In this document: positions 34,439 to 44,292 of the stretch, piece by piece | Layout of the letters: each line of letters begins with the position of its first letter | How positions within the stretch are numbered: position 1 is the stretch's first letter | Notes under the pieces: model-generated | Told to the model about the DNA's origin: nothing | The model's database searches: none | Seen by the model: the letters and a program-made list of their open reading frames with translations, nothing else | Assembly (NCBI RefSeq): GCF_001458115.1 | Contig: NZ_CZRP01000012.1 | Coordinates: 310,001-374,000, forward strand | DNA length: 64,000 nucleotides | Direction of reading: 5' to 3' | Source of the DNA: Gracilibacillus massiliensis | GTDB taxonomy: Bacteria > Bacillota > Bacilli > Bacillales > Amphibacillaceae | Made by a program: the position numbers and the translations under genes

Positions 34439-34561
34439 ACCTCCCTATTGCCCTATAAAGTAATTAGGAGAGGCCTATCACACTCGATAGCCGATCCCTT
34501 GGGGGAACCGCTTATCTTAACCCGTAGTGACACCTATGGGTTATTTAGTATATGTTTGGTT
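34438..34561 (-). ncRNA. Probable antisense RNA antitoxin
   Basis: On the minus strand TTCACA (34592-34597) and TATAAT (34568-34573) are 18 bases apart, giving a start near 34561. Reading leftwards, CCTCTC...GGGAGG followed by TCTATTTTTTG forms a terminator at the 3' end of the toxin gene. The transcript of about 120 nt would pair with the toxin mRNA 3' region, as in the txpA/RatA and bsrG/SR4 pairs. Inferred from signals only. Confidence 0.55.
34519..34542 (+). terminator. Terminator of the toxin mRNA
   Basis: AACCCGTAG and CTATGGGTT form a 9-bp stem around TGACAC, followed by ATTTAGTAT. It is inside the region covered by the antisense RNA. Confidence 0.6.
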
Positions 34562-34599
34562 AGTATTATTATAACATAATCAGGGATAATTTGTGAATT

Positions 34600-35046
34600 G
34601 TAATATAGTCTCTATAAGTGGAGACAGTGTGTTTTAAATCCTTCTGAATAATCAGATGTTATCTTCGTTTGATCTAACAGTACCTTCTTGCAAATGATAT
34701 GTCCCATTGTCATTCTTTACAGTTGTTGATAGTCCAGCTTTATTTTTGGTGGCAATCGTTTCTCCTAATTATTGCTGGTAGTGTTGAATAAATGTTAAAG
34801 GAAAACACATTTACTTTTGTGTTTTCCTTTTATTTTAATAAGCCATATTTCTACAAATACTATAAAGATATTCCAAAAATAGTGCTTATTTGGTTGGAAT
34901 AGGTCGATTGATGCGGTATAATTTTATTAATATATTACTAACTCATTTCATGTTTTTTCAAAAAAATTTATTTTTTTATGATATAACGTATATTTTTCAT
35001 TCTCCTTACTGCTATATATAGTAAGCAAAAAAAAGGAGAATATTAT
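34600..35046. other. Intergenic strip with a relic and a terminator
   Basis: A minus-strand frame ending at 34652 reads IATKNKAGLSTTVKNDNGTY and then HLQEGTVRSNEDNI; it has no start and looks like the C-terminal end of a lost gene. AAAGGAAAACAC/GTGTTTTCCTTT at 34797-34834 is a strong hairpin terminator. From 34900 the DNA is very A/T-rich and ends with AAAAGGAG, the binding site of the next gene. Confidence 0.5.
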
Positions 35047-35583
35047 ATGAACAATTTGAATTATGTTACATTGACGCCAGACGAGGCAGAAAATGAATTT
35101 GACGTAATATCTGTTGTTGAGATTAAGACTTCTGGAGAAATTGATTATTCTGATGAAAAACCTAAAGCGAATGTCAAAAACATTCATGAGAGTATAGTGC
35201 CAGAAGGAGAAGTAAATATTTATCGTATCTCGAATCACGAAATAGATATCGAGAAGGCGGTGAAAATTGGTCTAGGTGTTTTGGAAAATAAACAGACAAA
35301 GGAAAGAGTTTTGTTTAATTCATTAAGAGCAGTGGAAACAGGATCTACTAAAATCGTCCGAGATACTGAAATTATGCGATTAACAATTTATTATCAATTA
35401 GCATTCCCTGATTATGATGATCCTGCTTTCAATCAGTTTTTAGATGAAGCGGCAAATTATGAAGGTATTAATAATGTCATTTTAACTAAAGATAACGCGA
35501 TTATTAAAGATCTTGATCTTGTAATGAATTGGAAGAAGGGATTAGGGGGTAATGTCGTCTCTTTTAAAGTGTACAAAAAATAG
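35047..35583 (+). CDS. Unknown protein at the edge of the defence island
   Basis: A 178-aa soluble, acidic protein that I do not recognise. It opens MNNLNYVTLTPDEAENEFDV and has a repeated theme of charged strands and helices (IDIEKAVKIGLGVLENKQTK, TEIMRLTIYYQLAFPDYDDP). No signal peptide, membrane helix or metal motif is visible. AAAAGGAG lies eight bases before ATG. It is a single gene upstream of the TrlF-like gene in the same direction but separated by 370 bases. Confidence 0.65.
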   Translation: MNNLNYVTLTPDEAENEFDVISVVEIKTSGEIDYSDEKPKANVKNIHESIVPEGEVNIYRISNHEIDIEKAVKIGLGVLENKQTKERVLFNSLRAVETGSTKIVRDTEIMRLTIYYQLAFPDYDDPAFNQFLDEAANYEGINNVILTKDNAIIKDLDLVMNWKKGLGGNVVSFKVYKK

Positions 35584-35955
35584 CATTCAAGATGTTTTCT
35601 TAAGTAACTAGATTTGAAATATTAAGCGTGTGAAAAGAAATATTGAGTAATCGAAGTTATGCTTAATATATCTTTTCGTTTGATAATGATAACTAAATTT
35701 TAACATATTTATGGATATAGAAAAGGATGTTCTACATGGATAAAGTCCAAAATCAACACTATCAATCCCATTTACTTGTAACAAAAACAGACGTATAATT
35801 ATAGTGAAATTGTGCCAATTTAGTGGCTAATAATTTAGTATATGGACCTGTGAATAGAATATACTTATTGAAATATATAGAATAAAAAGATAATAGAAAA
35901 TAACAAACAACTATATTAATATGAAGCAAAATTTAGATTGTGAGGGGACAACAAA
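35584..35955. other. Intergenic stretch upstream of the TrlF-like gene
   Basis: About 370 very A/T-rich bases. AAAAGGATG precedes an ATG at 35736 that opens a 20-codon frame (MDKVQNQHYQSHLLVTKTDV), possibly the start of a lost gene. No strong promoter or terminator can be singled out. GAGGGGACA before 35956 is the next binding site. Confidence 0.35.
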
Positions 35956-38490
35956 GTGAATGATAATCTAGCAAGGGTTTATAAGGTATTAGAGAATGAG
36001 AAAAGAACATACGGACATTTACTTAAAACAGAATTTCATATACACACCCCAGCATCTCATGATTATGAATTAATAGAAAATAATAAATTCAATAATATGA
36101 CTTTAAATGAAGTAATACAGGTAGCCCAAGAAAGAGAGCTATATTCGCAAGAATTTGTTGATAAGTATTTATTAAAAAGTTCCCATGCAAAGGAAATTTT
36201 GCAAGACATGAAAAATGAATTTGATACGGAATTTGATAGCTTAAAAGAACTTTTGGGATATCAACTAATTGCTCATACATTATACAAGAACAATATTGAG
36301 GTAGCTGTAGTGTCAGACCACAATACCATAAAAGGATTTAAAAAATTAACAGCAGCTGTCGTTGAATATTATAAGTCTAGATTAAGAAGTGATAAGAACC
36401 AAAGGTGTATAAGATTATTTTTGGGTATCGAAATAAGTTGTTCAGATCGGTATCATTTAGTATCTATATTTGATCATCATAAATATGGTGAGGTGGAGGA
36501 GTTCATTAAAGAATTTATACACTCGGAAGAGGAAGGTACATATATATCTTGTTTAGATATGTTGAAAAGGGTTGTAGATTACAATGGGATTTGTTATATA
36601 GCTCATATTAATTCTAGTAATTACTTAGGCACTAAATTATATAAAAAAGCTTTATTTGGATCTAATGATTTAAATATACTTGGCTTAACAAATTTAGAAG
36701 CAAAAAGTACCCAGATAGCAAAAATAAATGAACTTCAAGGAAAAATGGCAGAGAAATTTTGTTATATATATGAGGGTGATTCTCACCGTCTAGATGAAAT
36801 TGGGATAAAAAATACTTGGATAAAATTTAATAATGTTAATTTTAAGTCCCTTAAAAAAGCTTTTAAAAATCATACTTATTGTATATATACGGATAAGCCT
36901 ACATTTAACAATAGGTTTATTAAAGGTATTTACATTGAGCCCGGTAAAGACGGTTTTTTAACTACTAATAGAAAAAATAGCGATCCTTTTATAGTAGATT
37001 TCTCAAGGGACTTAAATTGTATTATTGGAGGCAGAGGTGTTGGTAAAAGTACAATACTCAATATTTTGGAAACTGCTTTCACCCTAGAATACTCTAGTAT
37101 TAGCTTCTTACAATTTATTTCAAGTCATAACATAATTTATATAGTTTTTTATTATAAAGGCATGGATTACATTTTGGAGTTTTTACCACAAACAGGTAAT
37201 GGAGGATACATAAATACGCAATATTTTTTAGATAAAGCCTTTCCTGAGAACGATAAAAATAATTACAAACTTTCACTTGCTCCACATTGGGTAACCTTGT
37301 ATAGAGTGAAAAATCATGATAATAATACATCTTTTGTTGAGGTTAACAAACGTTCATCTCAAGAAATAATGAATCAGGTTTATAAAAAAAGCTATTCAAT
37401 AAATAATATTATCGAACAAATAAACTCCGGTAAGATTAGTGATTTTGTCAAAGAAATAATATTTAATGGTGAGAGATTTATAGAGGCATTCGATATAATC
37501 AAAAAGTTAAAATCATACAACAAAGTGAATTATCGTAAAAATTTAAGGGAAGAACTAGATTTTATTATTAAAACTATTAATAATAGAAAGGATTTGGTAA
37601 ATAAAACTATTGAAAGGTTTAATAAAGCTAATCATGATTGTTTACAAATTAAATATTATAACGAAGAGATATCTCCCGACTATTATACAGATTTTCTGGA
37701 GATATCCTATAATCAATCATTTGAAATTGGTTTTTCAAAAAATGTTCTCAATACCCATCTAACTTGGGATGATGTAGAAAGATTTTTATTAAAGGCTATT
37801 GATGAATTTGGTTACTTGGAATTTTTAAAGATGCTACTAAATAAAGATCACCAAAAGATAGAAAGGAAAATATCTATAAAAAAATATGTTTCCGGTATTA
37901 CTAAAGAAGGATATGAAGAAATAAATTCAGATAATATTAGAAAGATCTACAATCAAATTGAAAAAAGAATTTTCAGGGATATTTCTAATGTTACTAAAAG
38001 TATCGAAAGCTTAATGCACATGATAGATTCATTTGAATTAGAATTTAACATAAATATGAAAGAATCTGTTAAGAGTGAAAAAGTTTTAATGAAAAATATA
38101 GAAGAACTATCGTTAGGGCAAAAAGTGGTTGCAATTTTAACCTTTTTATTTAATTATGGCGAATATAGTAATGATAGTACTCCTTTGGTTATTGATCAAC
38201 CTGAAGACAATTTAGATAATATTTATATTTATCAAAATCTAGACAAAAGTCTAAGAAGGATTAAAAATAAACGTCAAGTGATTATTTCAACACATTCTTC
38301 TACTATTGTTACTAATGCAGATGCAGAGCAAGTAATTATACTTGACTCCGATAATCATAATGGTTGGGTTGTGAAAAAAGGCTACCCAGATAGTGAGATA
38401 GTGCTTGGACATATAGTCTCAGTGCTTGAAGGGGGAAAAGACTCATTTGCTCACAAAAAGGACACATATGAAACAGTATTAGGAATTTAA
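35956..38490 (+). CDS. TrlF-like protein: PHP phosphoesterase domain plus SMC/ABC-type ATPase
   Basis: An 844-aa two-part protein. The N-terminal PHP metal-dependent phosphoesterase domain has FHIHTPASHDYEL (about 24-36), VVSDHNTIKGF (about 117-127) and YEGDSHRLDEIG (about 272-283). The ATPase part has Walker A GGRGVGKST (about 357-365), the ABC signature LSLGQK (about 718) and Walker B LVIDQPEDNLDN (about 745-756) followed by ISTHSS. The arrangement fits the TrlF family of AAA-like ATPases, found in defence islands. GTG start after GAGGGG. It is followed by a decayed nuclease gene. Confidence 0.85.
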   Translation: MNDNLARVYKVLENEKRTYGHLLKTEFHIHTPASHDYELIENNKFNNMTLNEVIQVAQERELYSQEFVDKYLLKSSHAKEILQDMKNEFDTEFDSLKELLGYQLIAHTLYKNNIEVAVVSDHNTIKGFKKLTAAVVEYYKSRLRSDKNQRCIRLFLGIEISCSDRYHLVSIFDHHKYGEVEEFIKEFIHSEEEGTYISCLDMLKRVVDYNGICYIAHINSSNYLGTKLYKKALFGSNDLNILGLTNLEAKSTQIAKINELQGKMAEKFCYIYEGDSHRLDEIGIKNTWIKFNNVNFKSLKKAFKNHTYCIYTDKPTFNNRFIKGIYIEPGKDGFLTTNRKNSDPFIVDFSRDLNCIIGGRGVGKSTILNILETAFTLEYSSISFLQFISSHNIIYIVFYYKGMDYILEFLPQTGNGGYINTQYFLDKAFPENDKNNYKLSLAPHWVTLYRVKNHDNNTSFVEVNKRSSQEIMNQVYKKSYSINNIIEQINSGKISDFVKEIIFNGERFIEAFDIIKKLKSYNKVNYRKNLREELDFIIKTINNRKDLVNKTIERFNKANHDCLQIKYYNEEISPDYYTDFLEISYNQSFEIGFSKNVLNTHLTWDDVERFLLKAIDEFGYLEFLKMLLNKDHQKIERKISIKKYVSGITKEGYEEINSDNIRKIYNQIEKRIFRDISNVTKSIESLMHMIDSFELEFNINMKESVKSEKVLMKNIEELSLGQKVVAILTFLFNYGEYSNDSTPLVIDQPEDNLDNIYIYQNLDKSLRRIKNKRQVIISTHSSTIVTNADAEQVIILDSDNHNGWVVKKGYPDSEIVLGHIVSVLEGGKDSFAHKKDTYETVLGI

Positions 38491-38554
38491 CAAAACGGTG
38501 TCATAACTTAGCGTTTTGAATCCTTGAAGATCCAATGGAGTACATAAGTGAAAA

Positions 38555-39074
38555 ATGGAAGCCGGAGAGTTATCTGATGCATACGGGGATAATATATTGC
38601 CAGCTAATTTAGATACTTCAGTTTCTAGTAGCACATATTTCAATTTATATGTAATGTCCCAGATTTATGATAAAGATTATGCCTTTTTATCCAAATCGAT
38701 TACTGTGCAGCAATTAATTGAGGAAAGAGGAGACGTAAATCACGTTTTTCCTAAAAAGTATTTGCAAACAAACGGTTATAATAATAAAAGGCAATATAAT
38801 CAAATAGCAAACTACGCTTACACTGAACAAGTAGTAAATTTAGCTGTTAAGGCACAATTACATAAAGAGTATATGGAAAAAATTAAGTTACAAGTGAAAG
38901 GGGACTGAATAAAGATAGGTGAAATTGACAGCTAGGAAGACCTTCAGGAAAACCTAAAAATGAATTGTGCCAGATTTAATTTTTAATATGGATTCAGATG
39001 ATTATGAGGATTTCTTAGAAATTAGAAGAAAGTTAATGGTTAAAAAAATACGAAATTATTATAACAGACTTTAA
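38555..39074 (+). pseudogene. Decayed DUF262/DUF1524 protein, C-terminal fragment
   Basis: A frame from 38555 contains ERGDVNHVFPKKYLQTNGYN and QIANYAYTEQVVNLAVKAQL, the C-terminal nuclease domain seen in DUF262 family proteins (normally DxHHIFPxxYL). After a TGA at 38906 the frame goes on with a second stop, and the end of the protein (PDLIFNMDSDDYEDFLEIRR to NYYNRL, TAA 39072-39074) is in another frame. The N-terminal 400 or so residues are missing and the first catalytic histidine is replaced by asparagine. Confidence 0.75.
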
Positions 39075-39126
39075 TTATAATTTTATTTCTTAAAAAGTAT
39101 AAGAAAAATTTTCGGAGGTGTTTCTA

Positions 39127-42100
39127 ATGGATGTTTTTAGTCTTCACCAAAAGATTATTGATGATTATTCCAAATTTGTTCAAAGCTTTATTGAAATTAA
39201 TGATGATAGAATAAATGAGTACGTACAGGGATCACTAGAGAGTGGGCAATTATGGCCAGATCCCTTAATTCAGTTAAATCCATCTTTTGAAAAAGGTGGA
39301 ACAATTGAATCTTTAGTTGAAAATGGGATTCTACATGAGGAATGTAATAAAATTTTTAGAATTGGAAAAAACGAAACAGATTTTGGATCCCCCCTACAAC
39401 TACATAAACACCAGTCAGAAGCAATAATTTCTGCAAAGGATATGGAAAACTATGTTTTAACAACAGGTACAGGGTCAGGGAAGAGTCTTTCGTATATTAT
39501 TCCTATAGTTGATTATATTTTGCAAAATGGAAGTGGGAATGGGATTAAAGCTATTGTAGTTTATCCAATGAATGCTCTCGCCAATAGCCAGTTCGGGGAG
39601 TTGGAAAAATTCTTATCTTTTGGTTATCCCAATGGAGAGGGTCCTGTTACTTATAAAAGGTACACTGGTCAAGAAAGTGATAAGGAAAAAAGAGAGATAA
39701 TATCCGATCCACCTGATATATTAATTACAAATTATGTAATGTTAGAGCTAATATTAACAAGGGTTAAGGATAGAGGTTTAATTAATGCGGCAAAGAATCT
39801 GAAATTCTTAGTGTTTGATGAACTCCATACGTATAGAGGACGTCAAGGTGCTGATGTTTCCATGTTAATAAGACGTCTTAGAGATAAATGTGGCGGAGAC
39901 AACCTTCAATGTATTGGAACATCTGCGACTATGGCCGGGGAAGGTAACTTTAATGAGCAAAGGGAAGAAGTTTCAAAAATAGCTTCGACATTATTTGGTA
40001 CCTTAGTTAAACCTGAAAATGTAATTGGTGAAACGTTACGTAGGTCTACACCGATTAGGGATATTAGTGATCCTACTTTTATTAAAGAGCTAACGAGTCG
40101 TGTTCAGAATGTAAATATGGAGTTCCCAAATAATGCAGAAGAGTTTATACATGATCCATTAGCTATTTGGATTGAAAGCATTTTTGGACTAACAACCGAG
40201 TCTGAAACTGGAAGATTAATAAGAACTAAACCTAAAAGTATATCTGGTAATGATGGAGCAGTTAAGATATTGAGCAATATAACGGGCGAATCAGAAGATA
40301 TTTGTATTTCTCAGATTCAAAAGTGTTTAATGTCAGGTTACCAATGTAAGAACCCTAATACTGGATTTCCCATATTTGCCTTCAGATTACATGCCTTTAT
40401 AAGTAAAGGTGATACAATTTATGCTTCACTTGAAAGTGAAGACGAACGGTATATATCATTAGAAGGTCAACAGTATGTACCAAACGATCGTAACAGAGTG
40501 TTGTTACCACTATGTTTTTGTCGTGAATGTGGTCAAGAATACTATACTGTTAATGCTGTAAAACATCAAAAAACAGGTGAAACTTCCTTTGTGAAAAGAG
40601 GTCTTAATGATTCATCAAGTGATAGAGATTATGGTATTGATTCTGGCTTTTTATACATCAATTCGGATAATCCTTGGCCTAGTGAACCATCAGAAATAAT
40701 TGATAGATTACCTGATGATTGGCTAGAAAATAAAAAAGGTGAGTTTAAAATAAAGACCAACAGAAAAAAGGATTTACCAAAGACAATAAATGTATCCACA
40801 GAAGGTAAGATTGAGGGGGCTGGAATTGAATTTCAATATATTTCTTCACCTTTTCGATTCTGCTTAAACTGTGGTGTTGCTTATAGCTCAAATCTAAGGT
40901 CTGATTTCACTAAATTAAGTACATTAGGATCGGAAGGAAGAAGTACAGCAACAACTATTTTAAGCCTCTCATCTGTTAAACATTTAAAGAAAGAAGATCT
41001 TTTAGATAAAGCTAAGAAGTTATTGAGTTTCACAGATAATAGACAAGATGCCTCTTTACAAGCTGGGCATTTTAATGACTTTGTTGAAATTGGTTTTTTA
41101 AGATCTTCGTTATATAAGGCTGTTAATGATGCTGGTGCTAATGGAATACAACATGATGTGTTAACACAGAAGGTATTCCAATCAATGAATATGCCTATTA
41201 GTGAATTTGCCTCTAACCCTGAAGTGAAATTTGCACAAAAAAGAAATACTGAGCTTGCCCTAAGAAATGTCCTAGGTTATAGATTATATCAGGACTTACA
41301 AAGAGGATGGAGAATTACATCCCCTAATCTTGAACAATGTGGTCTACTAGAAATTGATTACTTATCATTAGATGAAGTATGTGAGGAAAAAGAGGTATGG
41401 CAGGGGACTCATGAGGCACTTCTCAGTGCTGCTCCAATCACAAGATTTAAAGTTGCTAAAGCGCTGTTAGATCATATGAGGCGTGAATTAGCTATAAAAG
41501 TGGATTACCTAAACCAGGACTTTCAGGAAAGAATGGTCCAGCAAAGTAGTGCATATTTAATAGATCCATGGGCAATAGACGAGGATGAGAAGACATTAGA
41601 ATATGCAAAAGTTCTGTACCCAAGAAGTCGCTCGAAAAGTGATTACAGAGGAAATGTTTATTTATCAGAGAAAAGTGGTTTTGGACAATACTTGAGAAGA
41701 TTTTCTACATTTCCTGATTATAATGAAAAAATTAGCTTACTTGAAACAAAAGATATTATAGACCAATTACTTCAAGCATTAGTAATCGGTGGGATTTTGG
41801 AAAAAGTTGAATCCTCACATGAAGTTAATGGTTATCAAATAAACGCTTCAGCAATGCTTTGGTTTGCTGGAGACGGAATAAAAGCTTTTCATGATCCGAT
41901 TAGGATTCCAAATGGCCCGGAAAATGGAAGCAAACCCAACCCATTTTTTGTTGAATTTTATAAAACACTTGCTGATGAGGCTCATGGGCTTAAGGCAAGA
42001 GAACATACTGCACAAGTTCCGAGCGAAGAAAGACTTAAAAGGGAAACAGATTTTAGAGCAGCCAAATTACCTATATTATATTGTTCGCCAACGATGGAGC

Positions 42101-44292
42101 TTGGTGTAGATATATCTCAATTAAATCTAGTTAATATGAGAAATATTCCACCTACGCCCGCAAACTATGCACAAAGAAGTGGAAGAGCAGGAAGAAGTGG
42201 ACAACCAGCATTAGTATTTACATATTGCTCTGCTGGTAGCAATCATGATCAGTATTTTTTCAAAAACCCTGAACTCATGGTAGCAGGCGCTGTAACTCCG
42301 CCAAGAATTGATTTATCAAATGAAGAATTAATTAAATCACATATATATGCAATTTGGTTAGAAGAAACACAGCTAAGTCTAGGTACTTCACTTAAAGATT
42401 TGATTGATTTAGACGGAGAGAATCCTACTTTAGAATTGTTACCTTCAGTAATGGAAAGTATAAATGATAGAAATGCAAAGTCTCGTTCATTTGATCGAGC
42501 TCAAAGAATTTTATCATCTTTATATGATGTTTCTCTTGATGAAGAGAAGCTAACAAATATTTTAAATAGAGTTCCTCTTGAATTTGATGAAGCGTGTAAT
42601 CGATGGAGAGACCTTTATAAAGCTGCTTTAAAACAACGTAGAATTCAAGATGCAATAATTGTAGATGCAAGCCGTACGCAGCGTGACAAAAACCAAGCAA
42701 AGCGTTTAAGGAGAGAAGCGGAATCACAATTGGAACTTCTGTTAGAAACAAATAATATAGCACAGTCTGATTTTTATAGTTATCGTTATTTTGCAAGTGA
42801 AGGATTTTTGCCTGGGTATAACTTTCCAAGATTACCACTATCAGCTTATATTCATGGTAAGAGAAAAGGTAATAATCAAGGTGAGTATCTATCTCGTCCA
42901 CGATTTTTAGCTTTAAATGAATTCGGTCCCAGAAGTATTATTTATCATGAGGGTAGTAGGTATATAGTTAATAAAGTTATTATGCCTGTAAGGGAAGAAG
43001 GAGAGGCTATTCCAACAAGAAATGCAAAAATTTGTCCTTCTTGTGGTTATTTGCACCCAATCCAAGATGCCGTTGGACCAGATTTATGTGAACAGTGTAA
43101 TAGTCTGTTAGAACAACCTCTACAACAACTTTTTAGGATGGAAAATGTTGCTACTAAAAGACGTAGTAAAATAAATTCAGATGAAGAAGAAAGGTTAAGA
43201 TTAGGATACGAAGTAAAAACAGTAGTTAAATTTGCAGATAATGACGCCTTCTCTAAAATAACAGCAAGAGTAAATCATGGAAATAAAACTATAGCAAATA
43301 TATCGTACGGTCATGCTGCTACATTATGGAAAATTAATTTAGGATGGAGTAGAAGGAAAGATAAGGATATTAATGGTTTTGTAGTGGATTTAGAAACAGG
43401 TTTTTGGGCAAAGAATGACCAAGCAGAAGATAATAGTGATGAGATTGAAGCATTGACATCTAAGACAGCAAGAGTAATTCCTTATGTAGAGGACAGAAGG
43501 AACTGTATGCTTTTTGAACCACAAATAAAATTGTCATCTGAACAGTTTGCGTCGCTTCAATCAGCAATAAAAAATGCAATTCAAATAAAATTTCAGTTAG
43601 AGGATACGGAACTTTCAGCACAGCCATTACCTGATGATGAAAATCGAAGACAAATATTGTTTTATGAATCTGCCGAAGGTGGTGCAGGTGTACTAAGAAG
43701 ATTAATTGAAGATAATAATGCATTTTCAGAAGTTATTAAAGTTGCTTTGGAGATCTGTCACTTTGATCCTAGAAGTGGAAAAGATATGTTAAAGGCACCG
43801 AAAGCTGTAGAGGAATGCGAAGCTGCTTGTTATTACTGCCTAATGAATTATTCAAATCAAAGAGACCATAGTTTGTTAGATAGGAAAAGTATTTTGAATG
43901 TCTTGTTAGAATTAAAAGAATCTAAATTAAATATAACAAATAATGGAGTTGTAAGAGAAGATCATTTAGGCTATTTAATAAATCAAAGTGATTCGTCACT
44001 AGAAGAAAAGTGGCTGAAATATATTGAAAAAAGAAATCTTCGTTTACCTTCAAAAGCTCAGCCCTATATAGAATCATGTCAAACTAGACCTGACTTTTTA
44101 TACGAGGACCAATTTGTAGTAGTATATATAGATGGCCCTTATCATGATTTTCCTGAGAGACAAACTCGTGACATTAACCAAACTGAATGCTTAGAAGACT
44201 TAGGCTATACAGTGATTAGGTTTGGTCATCAGGATGATTGGGCTGAAATAGTTGAAAGGTATTCCTATATATTTGGAGGTAATTCATCATGA
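39127..44292 (+). CDS. Giant DEAD/DEAH helicase with DUF1998 domain and C-terminal nuclease-like domain
   Basis: A 1721-aa protein. Helicase motif I TGTGSGKS (about 113), motif II FDELHTYRGRQGAD (about 231), motif III TSATM (about 265) and the second RecA domain with VDISQLNLVNMRNIP and QRSGRAGRSGQ (about 990-1025). A zinc ribbon CPSCGYLHP...CEQC at about 1302 and a DUF1998 region (YESAEGGAGVLRRL about 1512, CYYCLMNY about 1568). The last 70 residues (RPDFLYEDQFVVVYIDGPYH, then LGYTVIRFG) have the pattern of DUF559/Vsr-type endonucleases. This matches the DruE/DrmA-plus-DrmB type of defence helicase. ATG 39127 follows GGAGGTG. Its stop overlaps the SNF2 gene start (ATGA). Confidence 0.9.
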   Translation: MDVFSLHQKIIDDYSKFVQSFIEINDDRINEYVQGSLESGQLWPDPLIQLNPSFEKGGTIESLVENGILHEECNKIFRIGKNETDFGSPLQLHKHQSEAIISAKDMENYVLTTGTGSGKSLSYIIPIVDYILQNGSGNGIKAIVVYPMNALANSQFGELEKFLSFGYPNGEGPVTYKRYTGQESDKEKREIISDPPDILITNYVMLELILTRVKDRGLINAAKNLKFLVFDELHTYRGRQGADVSMLIRRLRDKCGGDNLQCIGTSATMAGEGNFNEQREEVSKIASTLFGTLVKPENVIGETLRRSTPIRDISDPTFIKELTSRVQNVNMEFPNNAEEFIHDPLAIWIESIFGLTTESETGRLIRTKPKSISGNDGAVKILSNITGESEDICISQIQKCLMSGYQCKNPNTGFPIFAFRLHAFISKGDTIYASLESEDERYISLEGQQYVPNDRNRVLLPLCFCRECGQEYYTVNAVKHQKTGETSFVKRGLNDSSSDRDYGIDSGFLYINSDNPWPSEPSEIIDRLPDDWLENKKGEFKIKTNRKKDLPKTINVSTEGKIEGAGIEFQYISSPFRFCLNCGVAYSSNLRSDFTKLSTLGSEGRSTATTILSLSSVKHLKKEDLLDKAKKLLSFTDNRQDASLQAGHFNDFVEIGFLRSSLYKAVNDAGANGIQHDVLTQKVFQSMNMPISEFASNPEVKFAQKRNTELALRNVLGYRLYQDLQRGWRITSPNLEQCGLLEIDYLSLDEVCEEKEVWQGTHEALLSAAPITRFKVAKALLDHMRRELAIKVDYLNQDFQERMVQQSSAYLIDPWAIDEDEKTLEYAKVLYPRSRSKSDYRGNVYLSEKSGFGQYLRRFSTFPDYNEKISLLETKDIIDQLLQALVIGGILEKVESSHEVNGYQINASAMLWFAGDGIKAFHDPIRIPNGPENGSKPNPFFVEFYKTLADEAHGLKAREHTAQVPSEERLKRETDFRAAKLPILYCSPTMELGVDISQLNLVNMRNIPPTPANYAQRSGRAGRSGQPALVFTYCSAGSNHDQYFFKNPELMVAGAVTPPRIDLSNEELIKSHIYAIWLEETQLSLGTSLKDLIDLDGENPTLELLPSVMESINDRNAKSRSFDRAQRILSSLYDVSLDEEKLTNILNRVPLEFDEACNRWRDLYKAALKQRRIQDAIIVDASRTQRDKNQAKRLRREAESQLELLLETNNIAQSDFYSYRYFASEGFLPGYNFPRLPLSAYIHGKRKGNNQGEYLSRPRFLALNEFGPRSIIYHEGSRYIVNKVIMPVREEGEAIPTRNAKICPSCGYLHPIQDAVGPDLCEQCNSLLEQPLQQLFRMENVATKRRSKINSDEEERLRLGYEVKTVVKFADNDAFSKITARVNHGNKTIANISYGHAATLWKINLGWSRRKDKDINGFVVDLETGFWAKNDQAEDNSDEIEALTSKTARVIPYVEDRRNCMLFEPQIKLSSEQFASLQSAIKNAIQIKFQLEDTELSAQPLPDDENRRQILFYESAEGGAGVLRRLIEDNNAFSEVIKVALEICHFDPRSGKDMLKAPKAVEECEAACYYCLMNYSNQRDHSLLDRKSILNVLLELKESKLNITNNGVVREDHLGYLINQSDSSLEEKWLKYIEKRNLRLPSKAQPYIESCQTRPDFLYEDQFVVVYIDGPYHDFPERQTRDINQTECLEDLGYTVIRFGHQDDWAEIVERYSYIFGGNSS

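Noticed and set aside
35670-35700. Fur box (GATAATGATAAC)
   Set aside because: Only half of the 19-bp palindrome is present and no iron-related gene follows.
42425-42901. 158-aa frame on the minus strand inside the giant helicase gene
   Set aside because: It lies wholly within a gene with clear domains, and its Leu/Tyr/His-rich composition is that of an antisense shadow.
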